From: an uncultured Candidatus Melainabacteria bacterium
GTDB taxonomy: Bacteria > Cyanobacteriota > Vampirovibrionia > Gastranaerophilales > Gastranaerophilaceae
NCBI GenBank assembly: GCA_947090755.1
Contig: CAMUPF010000002.1
Coordinates: forward strand, 62,001-126,000
Direction: 5' to 3'
DNA length: 64,000 nucleotides
Shown here piece after piece: positions 54,054-63,199 of the stretch; position 1 is the stretch's first letter, and each line of letters opens with the position of its first letter. The notes under the pieces are model-generated. The model was not told the origin of the DNA. It did no database searches and saw only the letters and a program-made list of their open reading frames with translations. The translations under genes were made by a program, and so were the position numbers.

Positions 54054-54284
54054 TTAAACTAAAGAATCTTTATTCCCTTCTGCTTGAATAAAAAACGCAT
54101 TCAAAAAATCAGCTTCTGCTCTTAAATTTTTAATAATCGGAGTTAAATTGTATAACTCTTCTATTTCTTGTTGTGTTGCACAGAAATAATCAGCCACAAC
54201 AGCTATGTTATACACCGCTTCCGCTTTTTTGCTTAATTGCTTAAATTCTTTGTCCGTAATATTGAAACCACTAACTTCTTTCAT
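54054..54284 (-). CDS. Small protein, 76 aa, unknown
   Basis: 76 residues, helical, acidic (MKEVSGFNITDKEFKQLSKKAEAVYNIAVVADYFCATQQEI). AGGAGGGTAGATT precedes the ATG, one of the best ribosome binding sites in the window. The next upstream feature is divergent; a near-palindrome around CCATGG lies at its 3' end. Possibly linked to the Mu-like element or the restriction operon. No motif recognised. Confidence 0.6.
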   Translation of the reverse strand: MKEVSGFNITDKEFKQLSKKAEAVYNIAVVADYFCATQQEIEELYNLTPIIKNLRAEADFLNAFFIQAEGNKDSLV

Positions 54285-54381
54285 AATCTACCCTCCTTTT
54301 GACACACAACACATTACCGACAAAGATGGGCAAAAGCTAGTGAAGATAAGAAAGAAGTTACATTCGGACATAATAGAGTTA

Positions 54382-55236
54382 TTAGTTTTTATTCTGATAA
54401 TAATTCGGTAAAGAATCAATTTTTGCATGATAATCAAGATAATTACATATCATAAGTGCTGTAAGAGTAGTATCATAAGTTATATCATACCAATCTTCAA
54501 GGGTTTTATTATCCATTTCAATTATATTGTTATTTGGATTTTCTCCCAAATTATTATGTCTAATATGCAAATTATTATATAAATTTTTCAAATCTCTTAC
54601 TAATGGGTTATACGTAGTCCCTTTCAACTTTGATTCAATTCCTTCAACTTTTAAAGATAGTGTTTGTAAAATATTTCTTTTGGCATCGAGATTACCTTTT
54701 AGGTCAAATCTGCGATATTCAATAACTATATCTGAAAGTTCCGGATATATTTCACTAATAGCACTTGTACTCATATCCTTTTCTACAATATAAAAATAAT
54801 TATTCTTTTCTACTATTTTATAATTAAGTTTTTCTATTACTATTTGGATGTTATTTAATAACTTATTTACACTACTTTTATTATATCGATCTGTAGGTAA
54901 AAGTTTTCTATTTAATAGTGAAATCATATTAAGTATAAACTCGTAATATAATAAGAGTTTTTCTTTATTATTTTTGCTTAGGTCTTTTTCTGTGATTTTT
55001 AAACTACTTCGCATATCTCTAACTGAAATATATGTTCCTGCATATTCATATTTAATAAAAAGAAAATCATTAACATATTTCTCAATAGTTATCATGTTTG
55101 TAGCTGGTAACCCAAAATTTCCTGTGTAAAAATGCTCTACAACTGGAGCTTTGGAAAAAATAAGTTCAACTCTTATCATTTCATCTGAATAATTTATATT
55201 TGCGTTATTTATCTTATCAATGATTGATTTTCTCAT
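54382..55236 (-). CDS. Fourth gene of the DpnII-type operon, unknown (HEPN-like C-terminus)
   Basis: 284 residues. Its ATG overlaps the stop of the restriction enzyme by one base (TAATG), so it is translationally coupled. The C-terminal half (KRNILQTLSLKVEGIESKLK ... NNLHIRHNNLG ... EDWYDITYDTTLTALMI) has the layout of Abi-type HEPN domains with an R-H pair, seen in AbiJ-like proteins, but the canonical RxxxxH spacing is not present. Function could be control of, or backup to, the restriction enzyme. AT-rich codon use as its neighbours. Confidence 0.6.
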   Translation of the reverse strand: MRKSIIDKINNANINYSDEMIRVELIFSKAPVVEHFYTGNFGLPATNMITIEKYVNDFLFIKYEYAGTYISVRDMRSSLKITEKDLSKNNKEKLLLYYEFILNMISLLNRKLLPTDRYNKSSVNKLLNNIQIVIEKLNYKIVEKNNYFYIVEKDMSTSAISEIYPELSDIVIEYRRFDLKGNLDAKRNILQTLSLKVEGIESKLKGTTYNPLVRDLKNLYNNLHIRHNNLGENPNNNIIEMDNKTLEDWYDITYDTTLTALMICNYLDYHAKIDSLPNYYQNKN

Positions 55237-56093
55237 TAGAATAAATTCTCTAGTATCCCATCTTCTAAATCTTGAATATTATAGACTGTATCCAAAACAT
55301 CAAAAGTTTCTTCAAGATTGTTTCTTGCACTATTCCAACCGCAACCGTCAGTAAACCAAATAAACGTTACGCCATCTATTGTAGCAACTTCTTGTGCTAA
55401 GGTTTTATAGCTTCTTGCCGTCTCATTAAGTTTTGAGCCGCCACTTGAATAGAAATTGGTTTCGATTACATAAATTTGATTGTCTGTTTTAATTACAAAA
55501 TCAAACCGTTTTTCCATTTTGCCCTGATTAGAAATTGCAGATAAATTTACATTCCACTTTTCTTCAATTTCGTGAATATACATTTCTTTGAAATAATTTG
55601 CACCCTTTATAAATCCTGCTTTTTGAATATAATCTTCAACAAGATTTTCCATTAAATGTCCGCCACGATTTTTACGGCCATTACTGTCTAATCCTGTTTC
55701 AACACCTGTTGCATAATCAACTAAATTGCTTACAATATGATTTTCCAGCAAATCAAACAATTTAGTTTTTCTCATAAACATTTTATAATCATCTATGCTG
55801 TAGTTTTGTTTTCTAAAAGAGAAATTATATTCACCATCAGTATCCGTAACAGAAATTTCGTTAGATCGAACAGCCAAAAGCAAAGGAATACATTTTAAAG
55901 TTTCAGGATATTTAGTGATAATGTCTTCAAAATCTTTTTCGATATTTTTTGAGCCAACTAGCGAATTTAAAATATTTAATTCAACTTTAATATCATCAAC
56001 ATTATTATTTACTTTATCAAAATCTACATAGTAACAATAATCTGCAATACAAGGTCTAAATGTAGATAACCACTCTTTAAAATCTCTAGTCAT
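55236..56093 (-). CDS. Type II restriction endonuclease, DpnII family
   Basis: 285 residues. DpnII/MboI-like enzymes cut GATC. The central domain has GRKNRGGHLMENLVEDYI, a catalytic Asp at D198 (RFDFVI) and E211-T-N in VIETNFYSSGGSKLNETARSYK, which is the family's PD-(D/E)xK variant, and FIWFTDGCGW near the end. The gene overlaps its methyltransferase by 8 nt, and the order dpnA-dpnM-dpnB matches streptococcal DpnII loci. Intact. Confidence 0.9.
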   Translation of the reverse strand: MTRDFKEWLSTFRPCIADYCYYVDFDKVNNNVDDIKVELNILNSLVGSKNIEKDFEDIITKYPETLKCIPLLLAVRSNEISVTDTDGEYNFSFRKQNYSIDDYKMFMRKTKLFDLLENHIVSNLVDYATGVETGLDSNGRKNRGGHLMENLVEDYIQKAGFIKGANYFKEMYIHEIEEKWNVNLSAISNQGKMEKRFDFVIKTDNQIYVIETNFYSSGGSKLNETARSYKTLAQEVATIDGVTFIWFTDGCGWNSARNNLEETFDVLDTVYNIQDLEDGILENLF

Positions 56094-56928
56094 AATTCCT
56101 CACTAAAACTTCTGTAATTTTGCCTCTACCATCTGCATTTGCATTGATTTGGCGAGAAGCAAAAACTTTTTTAATTTCGTAATTTGCATATAATTCATTT
56201 ACTAATTTAGTATCTGAATTTGAAAGCATAAATTTAACACCCATTGAATCAAATTCATCACAAACATCACGCAGTTTGAATTGCATATCAATATCAAATC
56301 CGTCTTTAGTATATGAAGTGAAACTTGAAGTTTCGTTTAACGGCACATAAGGCGGGTCAAAATAAACAAAATCACCTTTTTGGACTTTAGTTAAAATTTC
56401 TGAGAAGTCCGCGCACTTAATTTCAGTCTTTTTTAATAGTTCTGAACAATTCAAAAGATTGTTTTCATCAATGATACGTGGATTTTTGTAATGCCCAAAC
56501 GGAACATTAAACTGCCCCTGAGAATTAACTCTGTACATGCCGTTAAAACAGGTTCTATTCAAATAAATAAAACGACTTGCTCTTTCTACATCTGACAATT
56601 CTGCATATTTTTCAGTTCTATCAATATTTCGAATTTCTAAAAAATATTCTTTTGAAACTTCATGTTTGCTCAAATCTTCAATAAGTTCATATGCATTATC
56701 TCTAACAACTGAGTAAAGGTTTATTAATTCTTCATTCATATCGGAAATATAAGCATTTTCAGGTTGTAGTTCAAAGAATAAAGCACCGCCACCAATAAAT
56801 GGTTCAAAATAACGGTTGCATGATTTTGGCATGTTTTTAAGCAGTTCAAACATAAGTTGGCGTTTGCCACCAACCCATTTAACAATCGGATATGTTTCAC
56901 TTTTTAATTGTTCTAAAACTACTGCCAT
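56086..56928 (-). CDS. D12-class N6-adenine DNA methyltransferase (DpnM/Dam-like)
   Basis: 280 residues. Protects GATC by methylating adenine. Motifs: WVGGKRQL (18-25), FEPFIGGGALFFEL (motif I), DMNEELINLY, and the catalytic DPPY near residue 196 (VYFDPPYVPL). Overlaps dpnA-like gene by 10 nt and the REase by 8 nt; one operon. Confidence 0.93.
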   Translation of the reverse strand: MAVVLEQLKSETYPIVKWVGGKRQLMFELLKNMPKSCNRYFEPFIGGGALFFELQPENAYISDMNEELINLYSVVRDNAYELIEDLSKHEVSKEYFLEIRNIDRTEKYAELSDVERASRFIYLNRTCFNGMYRVNSQGQFNVPFGHYKNPRIIDENNLLNCSELLKKTEIKCADFSEILTKVQKGDFVYFDPPYVPLNETSSFTSYTKDGFDIDMQFKLRDVCDEFDSMGVKFMLSNSDTKLVNELYANYEIKKVFASRQINANADGRGKITEVLVRNYD

Positions 56929-57722
56929 GCTTTATCTTTCTTTAAAAATACTTGCTCAAACCTTTTAACAGAAAGGTCTAAGTATTCTTTCTCTAAGTCT
57001 ATTCCAATAAATTTCCTATCTAACTCTAATGCCATTATACCAGTTGTTGAGCTTCCTGTGAATGGATCTAAAATTAAATCGCCTTTGTTAGTTGATGCAA
57101 GGATTATGCGTCTTAACAATTCTAAAGGTTTTTGAGTCGGGTGCTTACCGAATTCTTTTTCTGAAGGCTTTGGAGTATCTATTTGCCAAACGGAGCGCAT
57201 TTGTTTATTTGGCTTTTTAAGAATATCATCGCCCCAATCACCATTTTTCATTGTTTCATAATTGAACGTATGCTTGCCTTTTGAGTCTTTTCTTGCCCAT
57301 AATAATGTTTCATGGCTTGCCGTAAAATATCTGCAACTCATATTCGGTGAAGCATTTGGTTTAAACCAACAAATGTCATTCAGAATTTTAAAACCAGCTT
57401 TCTGTAAAGCAAAACCGCAAGCATAGATTGAATGATAAGTTCCTGATATCCAAATTGTACCGTTAGGTTTTAAAACTCTTTTACAAGCATTAATCCATTT
57501 TTGATGGGATTCAAAATCTTCGTCCAAACCTTTACTTTCATCCCATTTTCCTTTGTTGACAGAAACAACTTTGCCGGCTTGACAAGTTATTCCGCCATTA
57601 GAAAGCATATATGGTGGGTCTGCAAAAATCATGTCAATGGATTCAGGAGTTGCTCTATTTAAAATTTCAATACAATCCCCCTGAAATAAAGTTATATTGT
57701 CTTTTTCATAAAACTTTTGCAT
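56919..57722 (-). CDS. Second DNA adenine methyltransferase (DpnA-like)
   Basis: 267 residues, beta-class order: catalytic DPPY (35-38, FADPPYML) precedes the SAM motif DPFTGSSTTG near residue 220. DpnA-type enzymes also methylate single-stranded GATC DNA, which helps protect incoming transformed DNA. First gene of the operon; TATAAT (57734-57729) lies 6 nt before the ATG, with no Shine-Dalgarno sequence. Confidence 0.9.
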   Translation of the reverse strand: MQKFYEKDNITLFQGDCIEILNRATPESIDMIFADPPYMLSNGGITCQAGKVVSVNKGKWDESKGLDEDFESHQKWINACKRVLKPNGTIWISGTYHSIYACGFALQKAGFKILNDICWFKPNASPNMSCRYFTASHETLLWARKDSKGKHTFNYETMKNGDWGDDILKKPNKQMRSVWQIDTPKPSEKEFGKHPTQKPLELLRRIILASTNKGDLILDPFTGSSTTGIMALELDRKFIGIDLEKEYLDLSVKRFEQVFLKKDKAWQ

Positions 57723-57728
57723 GGATTA

Positions 57729-57734
57729 ATTATA
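57729..57734 (-). promoter_or_regulatory. -10 box of the DpnII operon, leaderless geometry
   Basis: TATAAT on the minus strand followed by TAATCC and the ATG at 57722. No convincing -35. Confidence 0.45.
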
Positions 57735-57872
57735 GTATAAACAAGCAAACAAATCTTTGAATGTGAAGGTTTGTGTTTATAATATTAAATCTTAATTTTT
57801 TGTTAAAAAATTAATAATTTTAGGAATTTAATGATAGCATGAGAGTTATTTACAATCAGAATGGGTGGGAAT

Positions 57873-59795
57873 ATGTTATTAAAAAATGTAAAAATTCAAA
57901 ATTACAAATCTATAGAAGAAATAGAATTTCCTATAGAAAAACGTAATGACAGTTATACAACTATTTTATTAGGAAAAAATGAATCAGGTAAAAGTAATAT
58001 TTTAGAAGCTCTATCCGCATTAGAAAAATATAATGAAGAAGAAAAAATAAAATTTTTAAATGTACGAAATCAACAAAATGAACCAGAAATAGTGTCTATT
58101 TTTTATTCTATGGAAGAAGAAAATCCCGAAAAATATAGAAAAGAAATTGCAAAAGAAGTAAAAATTGATGATGAGATTCTATCTAAAATAACAGTGGATA
58201 AAGCCGTAAAAGAAATTTATATACAAGATGGCGAAAATATTTTTGGTTGTGAATGGCAAATTACTTATAAAAGTTTTCCAACTAATAATAAATTCTATCT
58301 TGAAACAAAAAAAGATATACCCGGCAAAGTTGTAAATGGAGTGCAACAACCGCCTAAACAAAAAATACAATATGAGATAGTTTATTGGAATAGTATAAAA
58401 GAGCTTGATGAAGAGATTAGAGCTACGTACTTACCATTAACCAGAGAAAAAATGGAAGAAATAATTACACCACTCATTGAAAAATATTTTAATTTAAATG
58501 AAATTTCTGTATCTGTTTGGAAATCTGATCCAAATTATCTTATTCAGGATAGCATATCATTAAAAGATTTTGCAGAGCACACATACAAATATCCTCCTCT
58601 TAGAAATATTTTTTCACTTGCAGGCTTAGAATCAAGTGACGATATCAATAAAAAAATTACTGAAATTGCACAGAGTTCAAATTATCGTAGAAAACTACAG
58701 AAACAATTATCTGATAAAACAACAGAATACATGAATAAGAAATGGCCTGAACATAAAATTTCTATTGATGTTGAAATATCTGATGAATTAAATATTCACG
58801 TTAAAGTTCAGGATAAAGATAATACAGATGCTTACCATAATATGGAAGAACGTAGTCAAGGATTTAAGCAATTTGTTTCTTTGTTATTAAGCCTTTCTGT
58901 TGATAATAATACTGGAGATTTAAAAAATGATTTAATATTAATTGACGAACCAGAAGTCCATATGCATCCATCAGGAATACGTTATATGATGCAAGAATTA
59001 TTAGAAATTGGTAAAAATAATTATGTTTTTATCGCAACACATTCTAATTTTATGATTGATCGTAATACACAAGAACGCCACTTTTTAACAACTAAAAAGA
59101 GTGGGAAAACAAAAATTAAACAAATATTATCAGCAGAAGACTTAAATGATGATGAAGTTCTGCAAAGTGCATTTGGTATGAATGTTGTAAGAGACTTTGT
59201 TTCAAATGATAAACTATTAGTAGAAGGAGCTTCCGATAAAATCTTATTACAAAAAGCCTTAAATAAAATTAAGCCAAATAATTGTATAAAAATTACAAAC
59301 GGAAAAGGCGATAACCTTTGTGCTGTAGCTTCTTTGTCCGGATATTATGAGGTATATCCGATTGTAGTAGTAGATGATGATGAACAAGGTAAAAAGATAA
59401 AAAGGGAAATAATAAAAATCGGATCCGATTATTCAAACGAAACAGTATTTACATTACGTGAACTATGTGGGGATTTAAAAGATTGTGGAACAATAGAGGA
59501 TTCACTGCCAATAGAATATCTCAAAACAAAAACTAATGAAATTTTATCTAGAAATAATATTGACTCGCTAGAAATAAAAGCAGACGATCCTTTTTGTGAA
59601 CAAATTAAATTACATTTACAAAAAAATATATTAGATGAAAATTTGTCCAAAAAAGAGAAGAAAGATAAAGTTGATCATATAATTTTAGAAATAAAAACAC
59701 GCATTTCAGATGATTTTGATGCAAAAAAAATAGAAGAAAAAGCACCTTTGTTACATAAGATTGCTACAAAAATTTTAGAAAAGTTTAGTAGATGA
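57873..59795 (+). CDS. OLD-family ATP-dependent nuclease
   Basis: 640 residues from ATG 57873 (GGTGGGAAT upstream; the frame also allows 57861). N-terminal ABC-type ATPase with Walker A LGKNESGKSN, signature-like region, Walker B LILIDEPEVHMHP and the H-loop THSNF; C-terminal Toprim nuclease domain with VEGASDK and VVVDDDEQGKK. OLD-family proteins act in phage exclusion or as part of Gabija-like systems; no UvrD-like GajB partner is present here. Sits between the DpnII operon and a WYL regulator, a typical defence-island setting. Confidence 0.88.
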   Translation: MLLKNVKIQNYKSIEEIEFPIEKRNDSYTTILLGKNESGKSNILEALSALEKYNEEEKIKFLNVRNQQNEPEIVSIFYSMEEENPEKYRKEIAKEVKIDDEILSKITVDKAVKEIYIQDGENIFGCEWQITYKSFPTNNKFYLETKKDIPGKVVNGVQQPPKQKIQYEIVYWNSIKELDEEIRATYLPLTREKMEEIITPLIEKYFNLNEISVSVWKSDPNYLIQDSISLKDFAEHTYKYPPLRNIFSLAGLESSDDINKKITEIAQSSNYRRKLQKQLSDKTTEYMNKKWPEHKISIDVEISDELNIHVKVQDKDNTDAYHNMEERSQGFKQFVSLLLSLSVDNNTGDLKNDLILIDEPEVHMHPSGIRYMMQELLEIGKNNYVFIATHSNFMIDRNTQERHFLTTKKSGKTKIKQILSAEDLNDDEVLQSAFGMNVVRDFVSNDKLLVEGASDKILLQKALNKIKPNNCIKITNGKGDNLCAVASLSGYYEVYPIVVVDDDEQGKKIKREIIKIGSDYSNETVFTLRELCGDLKDCGTIEDSLPIEYLKTKTNEILSRNNIDSLEIKADDPFCEQIKLHLQKNILDENLSKKEKKDKVDHIILEIKTRISDDFDAKKIEEKAPLLHKIATKILEKFSR

Positions 59796-59820
59796 ACATA
59801 TAAAATTTATATACAAAAAT

Positions 59821-60786
59821 TTATAAATAATTTTTCAAATTATCTTCCAAATACTTTTTATATTCCTCTTGCAATGATTTTGGTGCAATGATTTTGCAGC
59901 CGCTACCCCACTTGAATACATGCCAGATAATTTCCAAACTCCCGCTTGCTCTAAAAGTTACGGTATAACTACCGTCCTCATTATATTTACCTCTTTGTGT
60001 TGGGTGGAAATTGAATTGACTCGCTTCCGGTGCAAGTTCCGGTGAAAACAAAAGTTCAACATCAAGAACCTCTCCGTGGTAAACTCCAAAAGACAGGTTT
60101 GTGTACTCTTGTAAGTTAAAATCACCTTTATCAAAAGTTTTATCTGTAAGTTTAAGCCCTTCAAATTTATGCAGTAAATAGTTATAAATTTCATCTCCTT
60201 TGGCTTTTTCCCTTGCAACAAGATAAATCTTTTCGCCATAAATCATTCCAAGAGGTTCAATTAATCGGGATTTACCATGATAAATTCCCTCAACCATTTT
60301 TGAATGCTGAACGGCTTCTCTAATGACTTCCAATGTCTCCAAACTAATCCTATACTGCGGCATTTGACGGACGGCATAACCTTCTGTCTGCATATAAAGT
60401 TCAATATTTGTTTCGAGAGAATTAGCATTTTTACGATTAAATGCTTTAATTTTTTCGACCGTTTTAGCTAACTCTTCTTTCATTTCTTTGTTTGTAGTTC
60501 TGCGCTGACATTGTTCAATATTAGCTAGCTCTTTGGGGGTAAATGAAATCAAATTTGAAATTGAATAGTTGCTAAATCCCCAGTGTTTTTGAGTATCGTC
60601 TGTTTCAATTTCATCTACGGACGGGAAAATGCAAGTTAAACTATCTCTCATTCGTTCGGCAGTTCGTCGTGAAACATTATATCGCTCAGCAATTTCCGAA
60701 ATTGTCACTCCTTGAATTTTTGACGACATAAAAATTGCCAAATCTAAAATGTCTGAAACTCGTGAATATCTTGGTTTATCTTGCAT
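59821..60786 (-). CDS. WYL-domain transcriptional regulator
   Basis: 321 residues. N-terminal HTH (about 8-60; VTISEIAERYNVSRRTAERMRDSLTC), then a WYL domain (about 150-240; VEGIYHGKSRLIEPLGMIYGEKIYLVARE, where the WYL tripeptide is degenerate) and the WCX C-terminal domain. Such regulators commonly sit in defence islands and may respond to nucleic acid. Own promoter with extended -10 (TGCTATAAT); the shared CCATTTTTGTCGCA site lies over the -35 region. AGGAGAG ribosome binding site. Confidence 0.88.
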   Translation of the reverse strand: MQDKPRYSRVSDILDLAIFMSSKIQGVTISEIAERYNVSRRTAERMRDSLTCIFPSVDEIETDDTQKHWGFSNYSISNLISFTPKELANIEQCQRRTTNKEMKEELAKTVEKIKAFNRKNANSLETNIELYMQTEGYAVRQMPQYRISLETLEVIREAVQHSKMVEGIYHGKSRLIEPLGMIYGEKIYLVAREKAKGDEIYNYLLHKFEGLKLTDKTFDKGDFNLQEYTNLSFGVYHGEVLDVELLFSPELAPEASQFNFHPTQRGKYNEDGSYTVTFRASGSLEIIWHVFKWGSGCKIIAPKSLQEEYKKYLEDNLKNYL

Positions 60787-60806
60787 AATTCTCTCCTTCG
60801 GAAATT

Positions 60807-60837
60807 ATTATAGCACAATATGACCATTTTTGTCGCA
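60807..60837. promoter_or_regulatory. WYL-gene promoter with candidate operator
   Basis: Minus strand: TGC-TATAAT (-10, 60812-60807). The CCATTTTTGTCGCA sequence at 60824-60837 covers the -35 region and is matched at 13 of 14 bases by 63186-63199. Likely an operator for autoregulation and for the divergent 60892 gene. Confidence 0.55.
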
Positions 60838-60891
60838 AAGGTAAATTAAAATACAAATAAGTTGATAATAAAAATCAAAAGGAGACAAAAT

Positions 60892-61482
60892 ATGGACAAA
60901 ATTAAATTATTAATAAAATATAGAGAACAGGATACATTTGCAATACATTATGCTTGTGAATGTTTTTATAATGGTGGAGCTGTCGCACCATCTATTTGTG
61001 CAATAAGTCTTGTAAATATGAAAACACACGAACTGCATACATTTGCCTTGCATAATTATATTTTGCAAGGGAAATCATTGATTGATAGCGAAAAACAAGT
61101 GTTGTTAGATTTTGTAGATTTTTACAAATCATTGAACAATCCTATATTTATTCACTGGTCAATGGATAGTTTGCAATACGGATTTAAAGCTATTTTTGCC
61201 AGAGCTGAAAACTTTGGAATATATGATTTTGATTTATCAAAAATGCAAGATATAAATCTAAAAAATTATATTGATTTATCACTTATAAGAAGTTTAGAAA
61301 TGAATAATTGCAAGAGAATTTCTGTTCTAAACGGCAAAGATGAGGCAATAAGTTTTGATAAACGTGACTACAATTTGGTCAAATTATCAACAGAGGGTAA
61401 AGTTTTAGGAATATTAGAATTGTTTGAAAAATATCTTAATAACGATTTGGTTGATTCGGATTATAATGGAGTAATTTACTAA
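60892..61482 (+). CDS. Unknown protein, possible exonuclease-like fold
   Basis: 196 residues from ATG 60892 (AAAGGAGA upstream); the frame starts earlier at 60862 without a site. The alternation of strands and helices, with IFIHWSMDS and later YDFDLSK, and a Leu-rich C-terminus, hints at an RNase H-like/DEDD exonuclease fold, but no complete DEDD set can be named. Divergent from the WYL gene with the shared operator between them. Confidence 0.55.
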   Translation: MDKIKLLIKYREQDTFAIHYACECFYNGGAVAPSICAISLVNMKTHELHTFALHNYILQGKSLIDSEKQVLLDFVDFYKSLNNPIFIHWSMDSLQYGFKAIFARAENFGIYDFDLSKMQDINLKNYIDLSLIRSLEMNNCKRISVLNGKDEAISFDKRDYNLVKLSTEGKVLGILELFEKYLNNDLVDSDYNGVIY

Positions 61483-61542
61483 AGTTTAAGAGCATTATAA
61501 ACAAATTTGTAATAAAATCGTTATATTATAAAAGGAGTTTAA

Positions 61543-62724
61543 ATGAAAAAGATAGGTGTATTAATATTACTCTTAGTGTTTGGTACGATATCTGCAAGTG
61601 CTTATTTTACGTATGATTTTGAATTCAAATTAATTCAAAATGATAAAACAAAAATTTGCCAAGCTTTTGAAGACGGTTATGTTTGCAAAGGAGAAGAACC
61701 CGTTTATTATGAAAATTTAAAAAAAACATTTTTACCTCTGAAAATGAATTATTGGACTTTGGATGGAAAACAATGTTTACGTTTAAATCAAGGACATAAA
61801 TGTATTGATGAAAAACCTGTTTTTTGGTTCAAAGGACAAAAAGGAATATTAATAAAAGATAATGAAGGCAGAGAGCAAATTTGTGCCTTGAAACGTGATG
61901 GTAGTTATGAATGTCCTCAAAATGATGAATTATATAGTATGCTTTTACCGTATGGAAATTGGGAATTTATAAGAGAGGAGGGCTTTTGGAAGGTTAAATA
62001 CACACAAGGTTGTATAGGCTACAAAAACGGCTATATTTGTCCTAGGGAAGAACCAAGATATATCAAAGATTTTAGAAATAGTTTTTATTTCTCTGTTTCA
62101 GAACAAATGCCAAATTATTTAAAAAAAGAAAACGGCATTCCACTTGATAAAAATTGTTATGAATTAAAATTAGGTTATTATTGTGTGGGAGAAATGCCTG
62201 TAATAAATAAGGCGTACAAAAGTAATCAACATCGCGGAGTTTTTATTCCTGATAAAAACAATCCAGATATTAAAAAAATATGTAAACATTTTACACTTGA
62301 TAAATATATTGATAGCGGATATAAATGCAAAGGAGAAGAGCCGGTTATAACAAAAAGACCAACTAAAGTAAAATATACAGGAAAATATAAGTTTCATGGT
62401 AAAGTTGAAGAAATGCGCAAAGGTATAATTGCAAATTATGGGTTTGTTACATGTAACCAATACAAAGACGGATCAGTTTATTGTCCCGGAGAAGAAAATA
62501 ATCCTAAAAAGTATGCTATGACTTATGATTTAACGCCGGAAGAATTTAGGAAAGCTAAGGCTGAAGCTGAACGAAATAAAACTGAAGTAGAACGGTTAAA
62601 AGAGAGCCTCAATAAAGGTCGTATTTATATGCGTGATATGAATGGAAAAAGAACCGAATATAAAATTAATCCTTATACAATCGATAGGAATACTTTGGAA
62701 CTGATACCGCGTTGGTCACATTAA
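61543..62724 (+). CDS. Secreted Cys-repeat protein, unknown
   Basis: 393 residues. Signal peptide (MKKIGVLILLLVFGTISASA). Seven repeats of the form C-x(5-12)-G-x-x-C-x-x-E-x-P, for example CQAFEDGYVCKGEEPV, CYELKLGYYCVGEMPV, and CKHF...GYKCKGEEPV, about 45-60 residues apart; each Cys pair probably forms a disulfide in a small beta unit. A helical C-terminal tail (KAKAEAERNKTEVERLKESL) follows. Periplasmic or secreted, maybe adhesive or binding. AAAGGAG ribosome binding site. No known family recognised. Confidence 0.65.
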   Translation: MKKIGVLILLLVFGTISASAYFTYDFEFKLIQNDKTKICQAFEDGYVCKGEEPVYYENLKKTFLPLKMNYWTLDGKQCLRLNQGHKCIDEKPVFWFKGQKGILIKDNEGREQICALKRDGSYECPQNDELYSMLLPYGNWEFIREEGFWKVKYTQGCIGYKNGYICPREEPRYIKDFRNSFYFSVSEQMPNYLKKENGIPLDKNCYELKLGYYCVGEMPVINKAYKSNQHRGVFIPDKNNPDIKKICKHFTLDKYIDSGYKCKGEEPVITKRPTKVKYTGKYKFHGKVEEMRKGIIANYGFVTCNQYKDGSVYCPGEENNPKKYAMTYDLTPEEFRKAKAEAERNKTEVERLKESLNKGRIYMRDMNGKRTEYKINPYTIDRNTLELIPRWSH

Positions 62725-62757
62725 TGAACTGTATATGATTAATTAAAAGGAATTTAA

Positions 62758-63135
62758 ATGAAAAAGAATCGTATATCAAAAGCAAAAAATCAAACTTATC
62801 ATTTCAAAAAAAGATGTGATGAGAGATTAGGTGTGCAGATTGATAGAAAAGCAATTCAAAGACGAATCAAGGAACAGAAATTTGATGAACAATTTTATTT
62901 CTTAGATAGGCAATCTAATAGAGTTTCCAGATATCGTTACAGATTTCAAGATAAATGGTACATAATTCCTTATGACAAAAATACTCACAAGGTCATAACA
63001 ATATTTGAAGACAATAAACAAGATACCGTTTTAGAAACTAAACCAGAAATTACTAATCAAGGCTCAAAAAATTATTTTGCGAAATTGTTGCAAAATCTTA
63101 TTAAATTTTTCAAAAATATAACTATATCATTTTAA
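62758..63135 (+). CDS. Small basic protein, unknown
   Basis: 125 residues, strongly basic. YHFKKRCDERLGVQIDRKAIQRRIKEQKF, then FQDKWYIIPYDKNTHKVITIF, has the strand-helix-strand layout of RelE-like or DUF4258-like small domains, without the catalytic residues being identifiable. AAAAGGA precedes the ATG. 33 nt after the Cys-repeat gene, so probably co-transcribed. Confidence 0.55.
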   Translation: MKKNRISKAKNQTYHFKKRCDERLGVQIDRKAIQRRIKEQKFDEQFYFLDRQSNRVSRYRYRFQDKWYIIPYDKNTHKVITIFEDNKQDTVLETKPEITNQGSKNYFAKLLQNLIKFFKNITISF

Positions 63136-63185
63136 AAAAGAATGTAAATCGTAATATTTTTAAAATATTAAATAATACATTGTGT

Positions 63186-63199
63186 CCATATTTGTCGCA
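63186..63199. promoter_or_regulatory. Second copy of the WYL-region operator motif
   Basis: CCATATTTGTCGCA, 13 of 14 identical to the site at 60824; it lies about 10 nt before TATAAT (63209-63214), the likely -10 of the next gene. Confidence 0.5.

Noticed and set aside
54040-54060. Palindrome GTTTAA-CCATGG-TTTAAAC
   Set aside because: The arms are offset by one base and it overlaps a gene end; too short and imperfect for a claim.
53530-57722. A complete Mu-like prophage
   Set aside because: Only transposition genes and one terminase-like HTH gene; no capsid, tail or lysis genes.
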